This document shows, in pieces, positions 8,629 to 15,340 of a stretch of DNA of 16,799 nucleotides (the stretch's first letter is position 1; each line of letters begins with the position of its first letter). The stretch comes from a bacterium. GTDB lineage: Bacteria > Margulisbacteria > Marinamargulisbacteria > SXXA01. Both the position numbers and the translations under genes were made by a program. Below the pieces are notes generated by a model that was given only the letters and a program-made list of their open reading frames with translations, was not told the origin of the DNA and did not search any database. The stretch covers positions 1 through 16,799 of the forward strand of contig JAGYJO010000012.1 in NCBI GenBank assembly GCA_018402095.1, given 5' to 3'.

Positions 8629-9597
8629 ATGGATACTTCATTACAAACGGAATCCTTGTTACATACTGGAACAACTTTTTTTCCTGAAGGGGTGGGTCCT
8701 TTTGCCTCAAGTATGGATTCGTTGTTTTATTTTATTTTTTGGGGTTCTGTCATTATTTTTGTGCCCCTCATTTTGGTATCTATTTATTTTCTGATTGCGT
8801 ATAGACGCAAACGGGAAAACCAACTGGCAACCAAGCAAATGACGCATAGTACCTTCCTGGAGTTGGCTTGGACGGTACCTCCGACGATTCTTGTGTTGAT
8901 TGTTTTTGTTTGGGGATTCAAAGGCTTTTTGCATATGTCTGTTGCGCCGTTGAATTCGCAAGAAATTCACGTGAGTGGCAAAAAATGGTTTTGGGAGTTT
9001 TCATACCCCAATGGCAACAAAGGCATCGGCGAATTGGTGGTTCCTGTGGATACGCCAGTGACCTTGTTGATGACTTCAGAGGATGTGATTCATAGCTTTT
9101 TTGTGCCGAACTTCCGTATTAAGCGGGATGTTTTGCCCAATCGGTATACGAAGCTTTGGTTTGAGGCCGACAAAGTTGGTAATTACCAAGTCTTTTGTAC
9201 AGAGTATTGTGGCGATGGGCACTCTGCTATGTTAGCTGTTGTGCGTGTATTGTCTGCAGAAGACTATGAAGACTGGTTAGCGGAAGCCAACTCGGGCGAT
9301 GATTTGCCTTTGGATAAATTGGGTGAAAAACTTTACACCTCAAAAGCGTGTGCGACATGTCATTCAACGGATGGAACTTCGCGTGTGGGCCCGACGTGGA
9401 AAAGTCTCTTTGGATCCAAGAAGGCATTCGTTGGTGGTGGTACTGCCACGGTGGATGAAAACTATATTCATGAATCTATTGTGAATCCAGGAGCCAAGGT
9501 TGTTGCCGGCTTTGACAATGTCATGCCGACGTATGCAGGGTCGCTTAACGACCGCGAAATCAGTGCTCTTATCGCGTATATCAAGACATTACAGTAG
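8629..9597 (+). CDS. coxB: Cytochrome c oxidase subunit II with fused cytochrome c domain (caa3 type)
   Basis: Subunit II accepts electrons and passes them through CuA to haem a. The 322-residue product has two transmembrane helices (about 30-57 and 83-101) and a cupredoxin domain. All CuA ligands are visible: H155 (VIHSFF), then C190, E192, C194, H198 and M201 in CTEYCGDGHSAM. A C-terminal cytochrome c domain follows with CATCH (C241-H245) and a probable axial Met at VMPTY (M299). This fusion defines a caa3-type enzyme that needs no separate soluble cytochrome c. Aromatic residues WFWEF (120-124), on the usual electron entry path, are present. No cleavable signal peptide is obvious before helix 1. 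AGGAA at 8616-8620 lies 8 bases before the ATG. The gene follows the SCO gene by one base and precedes coxA by 14. Confidence 0.97.
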   Translation: MDTSLQTESLLHTGTTFFPEGVGPFASSMDSLFYFIFWGSVIIFVPLILVSIYFLIAYRRKRENQLATKQMTHSTFLELAWTVPPTILVLIVFVWGFKGFLHMSVAPLNSQEIHVSGKKWFWEFSYPNGNKGIGELVVPVDTPVTLLMTSEDVIHSFFVPNFRIKRDVLPNRYTKLWFEADKVGNYQVFCTEYCGDGHSAMLAVVRVLSAEDYEDWLAEANSGDDLPLDKLGEKLYTSKACATCHSTDGTSRVGPTWKSLFGSKKAFVGGGTATVDENYIHESIVNPGAKVVAGFDNVMPTYAGSLNDREISALIAYIKTLQ

Positions 9598-9611
9598 TCG
9601 GGAGAAAAACC

Positions 9612-11207
9612 ATGAGTCAGGTGGCCTTAAATTATTTAAATGCAACTAAGGGTTTGAAATCCTGGTTTTGTACGCTGGATCACAAGCGTATTGGAATCAT
9701 GTACCTTATTTGTATTGCAGTTGCTTTTGGATTGGGTGGCTTTTTTGCCTTGGCCCTTCGTTTAGAATTGATATCCCCTAAAGAAATTTTGTTTACAGCG
9801 AAACAGTACAACCAGTTGTTTACGTTGCATGGGGCAGTGATGGTCTTTTTGTTTATTGTGCCATCTATTCCTGCTTCTTTGGGTAACTTTTTGTTGCCAT
9901 TGCAGTTGGGTGCTAAAGATGTGGCCTTCCCTCGGTTAAATTTGACCAGTTGGTATGTGTATGTTTTTGGTGCGTTGTTCTGTGTGTACTCTATGGTGGC
10001 TGGTGCGGTTGATACAGGCTGGACCTTTTATACCCCGTATTCGATTGATAGCGCGACCTCTGTTATTTCTATGACTTTGGGTGCCTTTATTTTGGGGTTT
10101 TCTTCGATTTTGACGGGTGTTAATTTCATCGTAACCATTCACAAAATGCGTGCACCTGGTTTGACATGGTTCCGCTTGCCGTTGATGGTTTGGGCACTCT
10201 ATGCGACGTCTATTATTCAGGTTTTGGCGACGCCGGTATTGGCTATTACGCTTTTGCTGTTGGTGTTAGAGCGTACGATGGGGATTGGTATCTTTAATCC
10301 TGCATTGGGTGGCGACCCTGTTTTGTTTCAGCATTTCTTTTGGTTTTATAGTCACCCGGCTGTTTATATTATGATTTTGCCTGCTATGGGTATCATGAGT
10401 GAATTGGTAACCACTTTTTGTCGTAAAGATATTTTTGGTTACAAGATGATTGCTTTCTCCAGTTTGGCTATTGCGATCATTTCCTTTTTGGTATGGGGTC
10501 ATCACCTTTTTGTCAGTGGTCAGTCAGACTACGCTGCAATGATCTTTTCTTTGTTGACGTACTTGGTTGCGATTCCATCCGCGGTGAAGGTCTTCAACTG
10601 GGTGGCGACCATGTATCGGGGTAGTATTCAGATCAAGGCCCCTTTCTTGTACTTTTTGGGTTTTATGTTTTTGTTTTGCATCGGTGGATTTACCGGTGTG
10701 ATGTTGGGTGCGTTGTCTCTAGATGTGCATTTGCATGACACGTATTTTGTAGTCGCTCACTTTCACTATGTCATGATGGGCGGTACGGTTATGGCCTTTA
10801 TTGGCGGACTACACTACTGGTGGCCAAAAATGTTTGGTCGTATGTACAACGAAACATTGGCTTTAATCGCATGGGCCTTTGTCATGCTTGGTTTTAACAT
10901 GGTGTTTTTCACGCAGTTTATTTTGGGTTCCAAAGGGATGCCGCGTCGTTATTATAGCTACCTGGATCAGTTTCAGCCGCTTCATGCCTTTTCGACTGTG
11001 GGGAGTTGGGTATTGGCTGTTGGGTTTATCCTTATGGCATTTTACCTGATCGACTCGTTGTTGAATGGCAAAAAAGCACCTTCAAATCCTTGGGGTGCGA
11101 TGACGCTCGAATGGCAAACACAATCGCCACCGATCACAGAAAACTTTCTGGAAACACCTGTTGTGACACACGGACCTTATGATTTTGGAATGGAGAAACA
11201 GTCATGA
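9612..11207 (+). CDS. coxA: Cytochrome c oxidase subunit I, A2-type haem-copper oxidase
   Basis: Subunit I is the catalytic, proton-pumping core that reduces O2 at the haem a3-CuB centre. The 531-residue product has about twelve transmembrane helices and all metal ligands: H73 and H385 for haem a, H383 for haem a3, and H248, H297 and H298 for CuB. Y252 is the tyrosine that cross-links to H248. The helix VI motif is YSHPAVY (246-252). Ala replaces the Glu of the HPEVY motif, and Tyr-Ser precedes the His; this is the known hallmark of A2-type oxidases such as the Rhodothermus caa3 enzyme. D103 and N110 (D-channel entrance) and K326 (K-channel) are kept. GGAG at 9601-9604 is 7 bases before the ATG. 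The stop overlaps the coxC start as ATGA. Confidence 0.98.
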   Translation: MSQVALNYLNATKGLKSWFCTLDHKRIGIMYLICIAVAFGLGGFFALALRLELISPKEILFTAKQYNQLFTLHGAVMVFLFIVPSIPASLGNFLLPLQLGAKDVAFPRLNLTSWYVYVFGALFCVYSMVAGAVDTGWTFYTPYSIDSATSVISMTLGAFILGFSSILTGVNFIVTIHKMRAPGLTWFRLPLMVWALYATSIIQVLATPVLAITLLLLVLERTMGIGIFNPALGGDPVLFQHFFWFYSHPAVYIMILPAMGIMSELVTTFCRKDIFGYKMIAFSSLAIAIISFLVWGHHLFVSGQSDYAAMIFSLLTYLVAIPSAVKVFNWVATMYRGSIQIKAPFLYFLGFMFLFCIGGFTGVMLGALSLDVHLHDTYFVVAHFHYVMMGGTVMAFIGGLHYWWPKMFGRMYNETLALIAWAFVMLGFNMVFFTQFILGSKGMPRRYYSYLDQFQPLHAFSTVGSWVLAVGFILMAFYLIDSLLNGKKAPSNPWGAMTLEWQTQSPPITENFLETPVVTHGPYDFGMEKQS

Positions 11208-11848
11208 GCATGTTGGTCAATAAACCACATCACGTCGCCCACCACTTTGCATCTGAGGCACAAGAGTTTGAGTCCGCTCGTTTGGGCATGTGGGTATTCT
11301 TGGTGCAAGAGCTTCTCTTTTTTGGCGCCTTATTTGTAGCCTACGGTATTTTTCGTTGGTGGCATCCCCAAATGTTTATTGAAGCGCACCACTATTTGTC
11401 TTGGAAAATGGGTGCTTTTAATACGGTTGTTTTGATTGCGAGTAGTTTTACCATGGTTATGGCCATTCGTAGTGCACAGGTCAATGAACGCAAACCCTTG
11501 ATTAGCTATTTGTTGCTGACACTTCTTTTTGCCGGTGTCTTTTTGGGTGTCAAATATATTGAGTATATGGAAAAAATTCATCACGGCTTGTTGCCTGGTC
11601 ATTTCTTTTCCGCCCAAGGTGTTTCAGAGTATTTGCATCTTTTCTTTGGTATTTATTTCACGATGACAGGGTTGCACGGGCTACATATTCTTGTGGGTAT
11701 GGGATTGCTTGTCTGGCTGTTGGTTCGTGCTATTCGTGGTGAATTTCATTCTGAATTTTACACCCCGCTGGAAATGGTGGGGCTTTATTGGCACTTTGTT
11801 GATTTGGTGTGGATTTTCTTATTCCCCCTACTTTATCTGATAGGATGA
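11204..11848 (+). CDS. coxC: Cytochrome c oxidase subunit III
   Basis: Subunit III has no metal centre; it stabilises the oxidase and helps sustain proton uptake. The 214-residue product has five hydrophobic helices, so it is the short form lacking the first two helices of seven-helix versions. Family features include ESARLGMWVFLVQELLFFG near the start, TGLHGLHILVGM in the middle and the C-terminal YWHFVDLVWIFLFPLLYL. The start is ATG 11204, with GGAG 8 bases upstream in the end of coxA and a 4-base ATGA overlap with the coxA stop. Downstream the stop again forms ATGA with an upstream in-frame ATG of coxD. Confidence 0.97.
   Translation: MSMLVNKPHHVAHHFASEAQEFESARLGMWVFLVQELLFFGALFVAYGIFRWWHPQMFIEAHHYLSWKMGAFNTVVLIASSFTMVMAIRSAQVNERKPLISYLLLTLLFAGVFLGVKYIEYMEKIHHGLLPGHFFSAQGVSEYLHLFFGIYFTMTGLHGLHILVGMGLLVWLLVRAIRGEFHSEFYTPLEMVGLYWHFVDLVWIFLFPLLYLIG
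11842..11845 (+). promoter_or_regulatory. Shine-Dalgarno favouring the downstream coxD start
   Basis: AGGA ends 8 bases before ATG 11854. The alternative ATG at 11845 overlaps this AGGA. It would depend on coupling to the coxC stop (ATGA) without a ribosome binding site at proper distance. Confidence 0.5.
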
Positions 11849-11853
11849 GCAAC

Positions 11854-12237
11854 ATGAAAAACGACAATCACGCATCACACCACGTTATCGTTCCCGTCAA
11901 AACTTATGTCGCAGTATTTGTGGCACTTTTGATTTTGACTTTTTTGACTGTGTTTGTGGCTCAGTTTGACTTTGGATCTTTTAATCTTTTGGTTGCATTG
12001 ATCGTGGCTATGGTTAAAGCGAGTTTGGTGGTCATGATTTTCATGGGACTTAAATGGAACAAGAGCTTTGATCGGTTTGCTTTTTTTGCTTGTTTGATAT
12101 TTTTGTTTATTTTCTTCTTACTTGTTTTCGTGGACATTCCACTACGTAGCTATAGAGGTGTAGAAGAATCGCAACATATTAATTTGAAATCGCCAGTGAA
12201 GCTCATTGCTCCTGGGGAGGCGCCCGTTCACCATTAA
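11854..12237 (+). CDS. coxD: Cytochrome c oxidase subunit IV-type small membrane subunit
   Basis: This 127-residue protein has a His-rich hydrophilic start (NDNHASHHVIVPVKTYVAVF), three hydrophobic helices (about residues 19-40, 46-66 and 74-95) and a soluble tail. That layout matches the bacterial COX4_pro family (CoxD/CtaF), a small accessory oxidase subunit. The position right after coxC supports it. The start is ATG 11854, with AGGA at 11842-11845. ATG 11845, three codons earlier, forms an ATGA overlap with coxC and cannot be excluded. This is the last gene of the cluster, with an intrinsic terminator immediately after its stop. Confidence 0.9.
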   Translation: MKNDNHASHHVIVPVKTYVAVFVALLILTFLTVFVAQFDFGSFNLLVALIVAMVKASLVVMIFMGLKWNKSFDRFAFFACLIFLFIFFLLVFVDIPLRSYRGVEESQHINLKSPVKLIAPGEAPVHH

Positions 12238-12240
12238 TGG

Positions 12241-12279
12241 AAAAGGTTCAGGTTGATTTCGGCCTGAACCTTTTTTTTT
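12241..12279 (+). terminator. Intrinsic terminator ending the act-sco-cox cluster
   Basis: A perfect inverted repeat pairs AAAAGGTTCAGG (12241-12252) with CCTGAACCTTTT (12263-12274) around a 10-base loop, and runs into nine T residues (12271-12279). It begins 4 bases after the coxD stop. Because the outer stem bases are A:T, it could also act on the opposite strand. Confidence 0.93.
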
Positions 12280-12296
12280 GCGGACTCGACGGGTGT

Positions 12297-12303
12297 AGGA
12301 GGT
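12297..12303 (+). promoter_or_regulatory. Consensus Shine-Dalgarno of ctaA
   Basis: AGGAGGT, a near-perfect match to the anti-Shine-Dalgarno, ends 4 bases before the ATG at 12308. It is the strongest ribosome binding site in the window and fixes the ctaA start. I could not identify a promoter between the terminator and this site. Confidence 0.85.
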
Positions 12304-12307
12304 ACCG

Positions 12308-13219
12308 ATGATTACGGAATTGTTTGCAAAGAAAACGAAACGTTTTCGGTATTTTGTGGGGCTTTTCTTGTTTTCGGTCATTGCTTTAATTCTGATTGGA
12401 TCGATGGTGCGTAGTACCGGTGCTGGTCTCGGCTGCCCAGATTGGCCCCGCTGTTTTGGTTTGTGGGTGCCGCCTACCTCTGTGGATCAATTGCCTGCAG
12501 ATTATTTGCTGCATTATGATGGGATTCCCTTTAACGCATTGAAGACGTGGACGGAATACTTGAATCGCTTGTCAGGTGTGGTTGTCGGAATTCTGAGTAC
12601 AATCCTGTTGATTTGGGGCCTGCGTTTTTGGCGATTAAAGCCGCAGTGGACATGGTTGGCCTTTTTCTCTTGGCTATTGGTTGGGGTGAATGGCGGGATT
12701 GGTGCTTGGGTTGTGTCGTCTCGTTTGGTTCCCATGGTGATCAGTTTGCACATGGTATTGGCGATGCTGTTGGTTGTTGTTGTCAGTCGCTTGTATTGGG
12801 TCTTGGGGGCAGGTCATTCGGAGACGTTATCGCCTGCTAGGGCTCGTTATTATTGGCTATTTGTTGCGCTTTTTTTGATTCAAATGGTGTTGGGCATTGA
12901 GCTGCGTCAGTTGATGGATTTGGCCAATCAAGCCGGTTTAGCTCGTATTGAGTGGTTGCCTTCCGCCGGGGTGATGTTTTGGATACATCGGTCTTTTTCT
13001 TGGGCTGTTCTGTTGTCCGCGGGTTTGTTGCTGTGGACCGCCGATGCTACTCGAAAACGTTTGGCCAGAGGGGTGTGGATCATGGTCATACTCCAAATGT
13101 TAACGGGTGTGGGCTTGGCCTATTCGGGGATGTTGTTTGCTATGCAACCCTTGCACTTGGTTTTGTCTGCCGGAGTGATTGTGTGTCTGGTGGGGATTAA
13201 GACGGATAGGCAGTCGTAA
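12308..13219 (+). CDS. ctaA: Haem A synthase, COX15/CtaA family
   Basis: Haem A synthase oxidises the C8 methyl of haem O to a formyl group, giving haem A for the oxidase encoded upstream. The 303-residue product has about eight transmembrane helices. GSMVRSTGAGLGCPDWPRC holds the family signature and the external Cys pair (C43, C49). The catalytic Glu is E83 in TEYLNR. Conserved His are H148 (SLHMVLA), H227 (WIHRSFSW) and H283 (PLHLVLSA). The first haem-ligand His, normally EXXHR, is replaced by N86. The strong AGGAGGT site sets the start. The gene lies beyond the cox terminator, so it is a separate unit or is fed by read-through. No haem O synthase gene (ctaB/cyoE) is in the window. The 3' end overlaps the convergent kinase gene by 23 bases. 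Confidence 0.93.
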   Translation: MITELFAKKTKRFRYFVGLFLFSVIALILIGSMVRSTGAGLGCPDWPRCFGLWVPPTSVDQLPADYLLHYDGIPFNALKTWTEYLNRLSGVVVGILSTILLIWGLRFWRLKPQWTWLAFFSWLLVGVNGGIGAWVVSSRLVPMVISLHMVLAMLLVVVVSRLYWVLGAGHSETLSPARARYYWLFVALFLIQMVLGIELRQLMDLANQAGLARIEWLPSAGVMFWIHRSFSWAVLLSAGLLLWTADATRKRLARGVWIMVILQMLTGVGLAYSGMLFAMQPLHLVLSAGVIVCLVGIKTDRQS

Positions 13220-14507
13220 GGATTCTCTGACAGTCAGAAAACAAAGGCCGTTGGACTGGATCTGGGTCGATCATTTTGATGCTAAGGTCGACGAGGGCGC
13301 TTAGTTCGGGTATTTCCGCTTTGACTGCGTTGAGCCGTGTGACAGCAGGGGTGTAAAAGCGTGGCCCATATTCGCTGAATACGCGGAGCGGCAAGACATG
13401 GGGGCTACATCTTGCGTCCATGAGCATGCTTGAGTCTGGTGTTGTGGGAAGTTCATTTTGTGTGTGAATAATCGTTTTGGGGGTATCTGGATGGCTGGGT
13501 ATGTTTTTCAATAATACTTGGGCGAGAATGAGTCCATCAGCGAAAACATCTTGTTTGATAGATGTTCTGTAATCGGTTGTGTTGAGTCCGCCATGGCTTT
13601 CTGGTGATCGGTAGAGCAGGGTGCCGCATTCTTTGAAAGGCGCACCTTCTTGCGTGGTGAGGCCAAAGTCTACTTTTTTCCATGAAAAGTGACCATTTCC
13701 ATCGGATACTTTGACGATATTGCTGGGTTTGCAATCTCTGTGCACCAAGCCCATGGATTCCAATGAATGGCCTCCGGCGACAAGGTCTTTGGCGAGTTTG
13801 ATCGTGTCGTTTACGGAAAATGGCGCTCCCGATAGTTCTGTACTGAGGGTGCCATCTCCTTTTTCCATGGCATAGCCGACAAGGGTGTCCTGGACTACGA
13901 GATCTATATTGACGAGTTGTATAATCCCGGGTTTGTCTTTGAGTGACTTTAAAATGTTGAATTCATGACGAATCTCACCAAGACCTTTGTCTGAATAATC
14001 CGAGAAAAATTTTGCGGCTGCAGTGAATGGAATTCCCGTTGTTGATTGTGTGGCGGTAATGCTGACGACTTCACCAAAGGAGCCTTGTCCTAAAGCTGCA
14101 CCCATGGTGATGGTCGGTGATAAGTCTCTGCGTATCTGTTCGTGACTTAAGGGGCTGGGTGTTTTATTCGGCGCGGGCATGCCGTATCCGACAACAGCGG
14201 TGCCTAGGCTGGTGCCTAACTCGGATAGAATAGACTTGTCGATAAAGGAAAAGTCGCTTGTGATGACTTTGTTTTCGTGCAGCGCTAAAGGGGGGTCCTG
14301 AGTTGGCACTGTTTGTTTTGGTATTGGTTTGAGTAGCGGTTGTAGTTGGCCATGTCTTAATGGTTCAGATATGACGACGCTGGGGGGCTTTTTTTCTCGT
14401 GGGGTATGCTGTAGCGGTTCTAGTTTTGGGTTGCCATTTTTGAGTGGCTTTTTAGCCATGCTGTATGGGGGCTTGTGTGTGAATTGATTAAATGATGGCG
14501 TGTTCAT
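13197..14507 (-). CDS. Eukaryotic-like Ser/Thr protein kinase, cytosolic
   Basis: The 436-residue product has an N-terminal low-complexity region of about 75 residues, basic and rich in Pro, Lys and Gln. The kinase domain spans about residues 130-430. All core motifs are visible: glycine loop GQGSFG (140-145), ATP-binding Lys in AAKFF (K166), alpha-C Glu (about E182), catalytic loop HRDCKPSN (256-263), DFG (280-282), SPE in place of APE (301-303) and a later Asp in the DVFADG helix. Lys two residues after HRD favours Ser/Thr specificity. There is no transmembrane helix, PASTA or other sensor domain, so it is probably cytosolic or exported by an unseen route. ATG 14507 is chosen over GTG 14522. 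No Shine-Dalgarno precedes either. It is the only minus-strand gene here. Its substrates cannot be inferred. Confidence 0.88.
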   Translation of the reverse strand: MNTPSFNQFTHKPPYSMAKKPLKNGNPKLEPLQHTPREKKPPSVVISEPLRHGQLQPLLKPIPKQTVPTQDPPLALHENKVITSDFSFIDKSILSELGTSLGTAVVGYGMPAPNKTPSPLSHEQIRRDLSPTITMGAALGQGSFGEVVSITATQSTTGIPFTAAAKFFSDYSDKGLGEIRHEFNILKSLKDKPGIIQLVNIDLVVQDTLVGYAMEKGDGTLSTELSGAPFSVNDTIKLAKDLVAGGHSLESMGLVHRDCKPSNIVKVSDGNGHFSWKKVDFGLTTQEGAPFKECGTLLYRSPESHGGLNTTDYRTSIKQDVFADGLILAQVLLKNIPSHPDTPKTIIHTQNELPTTPDSSMLMDARCSPHVLPLRVFSEYGPRFYTPAVTRLNAVKAEIPELSALVDLSIKMIDPDPVQRPLFSDCQRILTTAYPS

Positions 14508-14641
14508 GATTCTATAGTACACAATTCTGTCTTACGTGAAACATTCAATGTACAGGATGCCTAACGCTAGTCCATGTGCGCGGCAGAATCGTCGATCTTT
14601 CTCCCGCTAGTAAACTGTTCACCCAAATTTGAGGATTAATC

Positions 14642-14650
14642 TGTTAGACT
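14642..14650 (+). promoter_or_regulatory. Possible extended -10 element for the 14657 gene
   Basis: TGTTAGACT fits an extended -10 (TGnTAnnnT, hexamer TAGACT, 4 of 6 matches). Its end lies 6 bases before the ATG at 14657, so transcription would start at or next to the A of the start codon. No good -35 box is seen 16-18 bases upstream. This is weak evidence. Confidence 0.25.
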
Positions 14651-14656
14651 GGGGGA

Positions 14657-15340
14657 ATGTTTGCTTTGTATCGGCGTATTGCAGGGTTTGGTGTATTCCA
14701 CACTTTCCCGACTCGGTCTGCGGAATTTCCGCTTTTTTTTCGTGAATCTGGCGCCGTTCAAGGCGTTTGCTTTTCTTTCTCTTTGTTTTTTTTGCAAGAA
14801 TTGGAAATAAATCCGTCACAGCCACGTTGTCGTGAGGCGCTGCTGACGTTGCAAGCCTTGCACACGGATGCTGTTGTTCACGATCGGTGTTTATTGCGTG
14901 CAAAAGCACTACGGACGTATGGGCTGACCTTTCTCAAAAAAGAAAGCTGTGACAAAATTTATAAAACCACTCAAGACGATTGGCGTGGCGAGTTGTCTTT
15001 TTTGAAATCGAATATGGAAAAATGGGTGTCTGATAATGGGGATAGTCCAACGCGTGTGTTGCTGGCTATTTCGACAACCGCGAATGGGTTCGTTTCCAAG
15101 CATTTTAGTCCATTGATGTTTGTTCCCTCTAAAGCTGCTTGGGAGGTAGGCGATACATCTTTTCCGTTGAATAGGGAGGGTATTGTGTGTCGTTATACGA
15201 TTGCTTCGGCCGCGTTGTCGGATTATATGTCGCGGCAAATGACGGATCTTTTGCATGCCCCAGAGAGCAATATTTTGAAAGTGACGGTGTATCACGTGAA
15301 AACAGATACGGCTGTTGGATTTAAAGATAGGAGATTTTAA
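14657..15340 (+). CDS. Unrecognised protein with a Cys-His-Asp pattern resembling C58 papain-fold peptidases
   Basis: I do not recognise this 227-residue protein. It has no signal peptide and no clear transmembrane helix; the hydrophobic stretch near 36-48 contains the motif of interest. GAVQGVCFSFSLFFLQEL (33-50) looks like the nucleophile helix of papain-fold C58 peptidases (YopT, AvrPphB), where a Cys starts a hydrophobic helix. H149 (SKHFSPLMF) and D166 (WEVGDTSF) follow at spacings of 111 and 17 residues, close to the roughly 115 and 15 of known C58 enzymes. This is pattern inference only. The ATG at 14657 has a G-run directly against it but no spaced ribosome binding site. GTG 14693 is an alternative, though it keeps the same Cys. 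The stop overlaps the next start (TAATG). It is divergent from the kinase gene. Confidence 0.65.
   Translation: MFALYRRIAGFGVFHTFPTRSAEFPLFFRESGAVQGVCFSFSLFFLQELEINPSQPRCREALLTLQALHTDAVVHDRCLLRAKALRTYGLTFLKKESCDKIYKTTQDDWRGELSFLKSNMEKWVSDNGDSPTRVLLAISTTANGFVSKHFSPLMFVPSKAAWEVGDTSFPLNREGIVCRYTIASAALSDYMSRQMTDLLHAPESNILKVTVYHVKTDTAVGFKDRRF

Noticed and set aside
13226..13238. Small palindrome TCTGACAGTCAGA near the convergent gene ends
   Set aside because: The stem is only 5 bases with a 3-base loop, lies in the kinase coding end and has no T-tract on either strand, so it is not a credible terminator.
14508..14522. Upstream GTG start for the kinase (five extra residues)
   Set aside because: There is no ribosome binding site, the added residues cover the -10-like sequence, and ATG 14507 is the simpler choice.
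14565..14611. Two copies of CGCTAGT, 40 bases apart, in the divergent intergenic region
   Set aside because: Seven bases is too short to claim an operator, and there is no symmetry or third copy.
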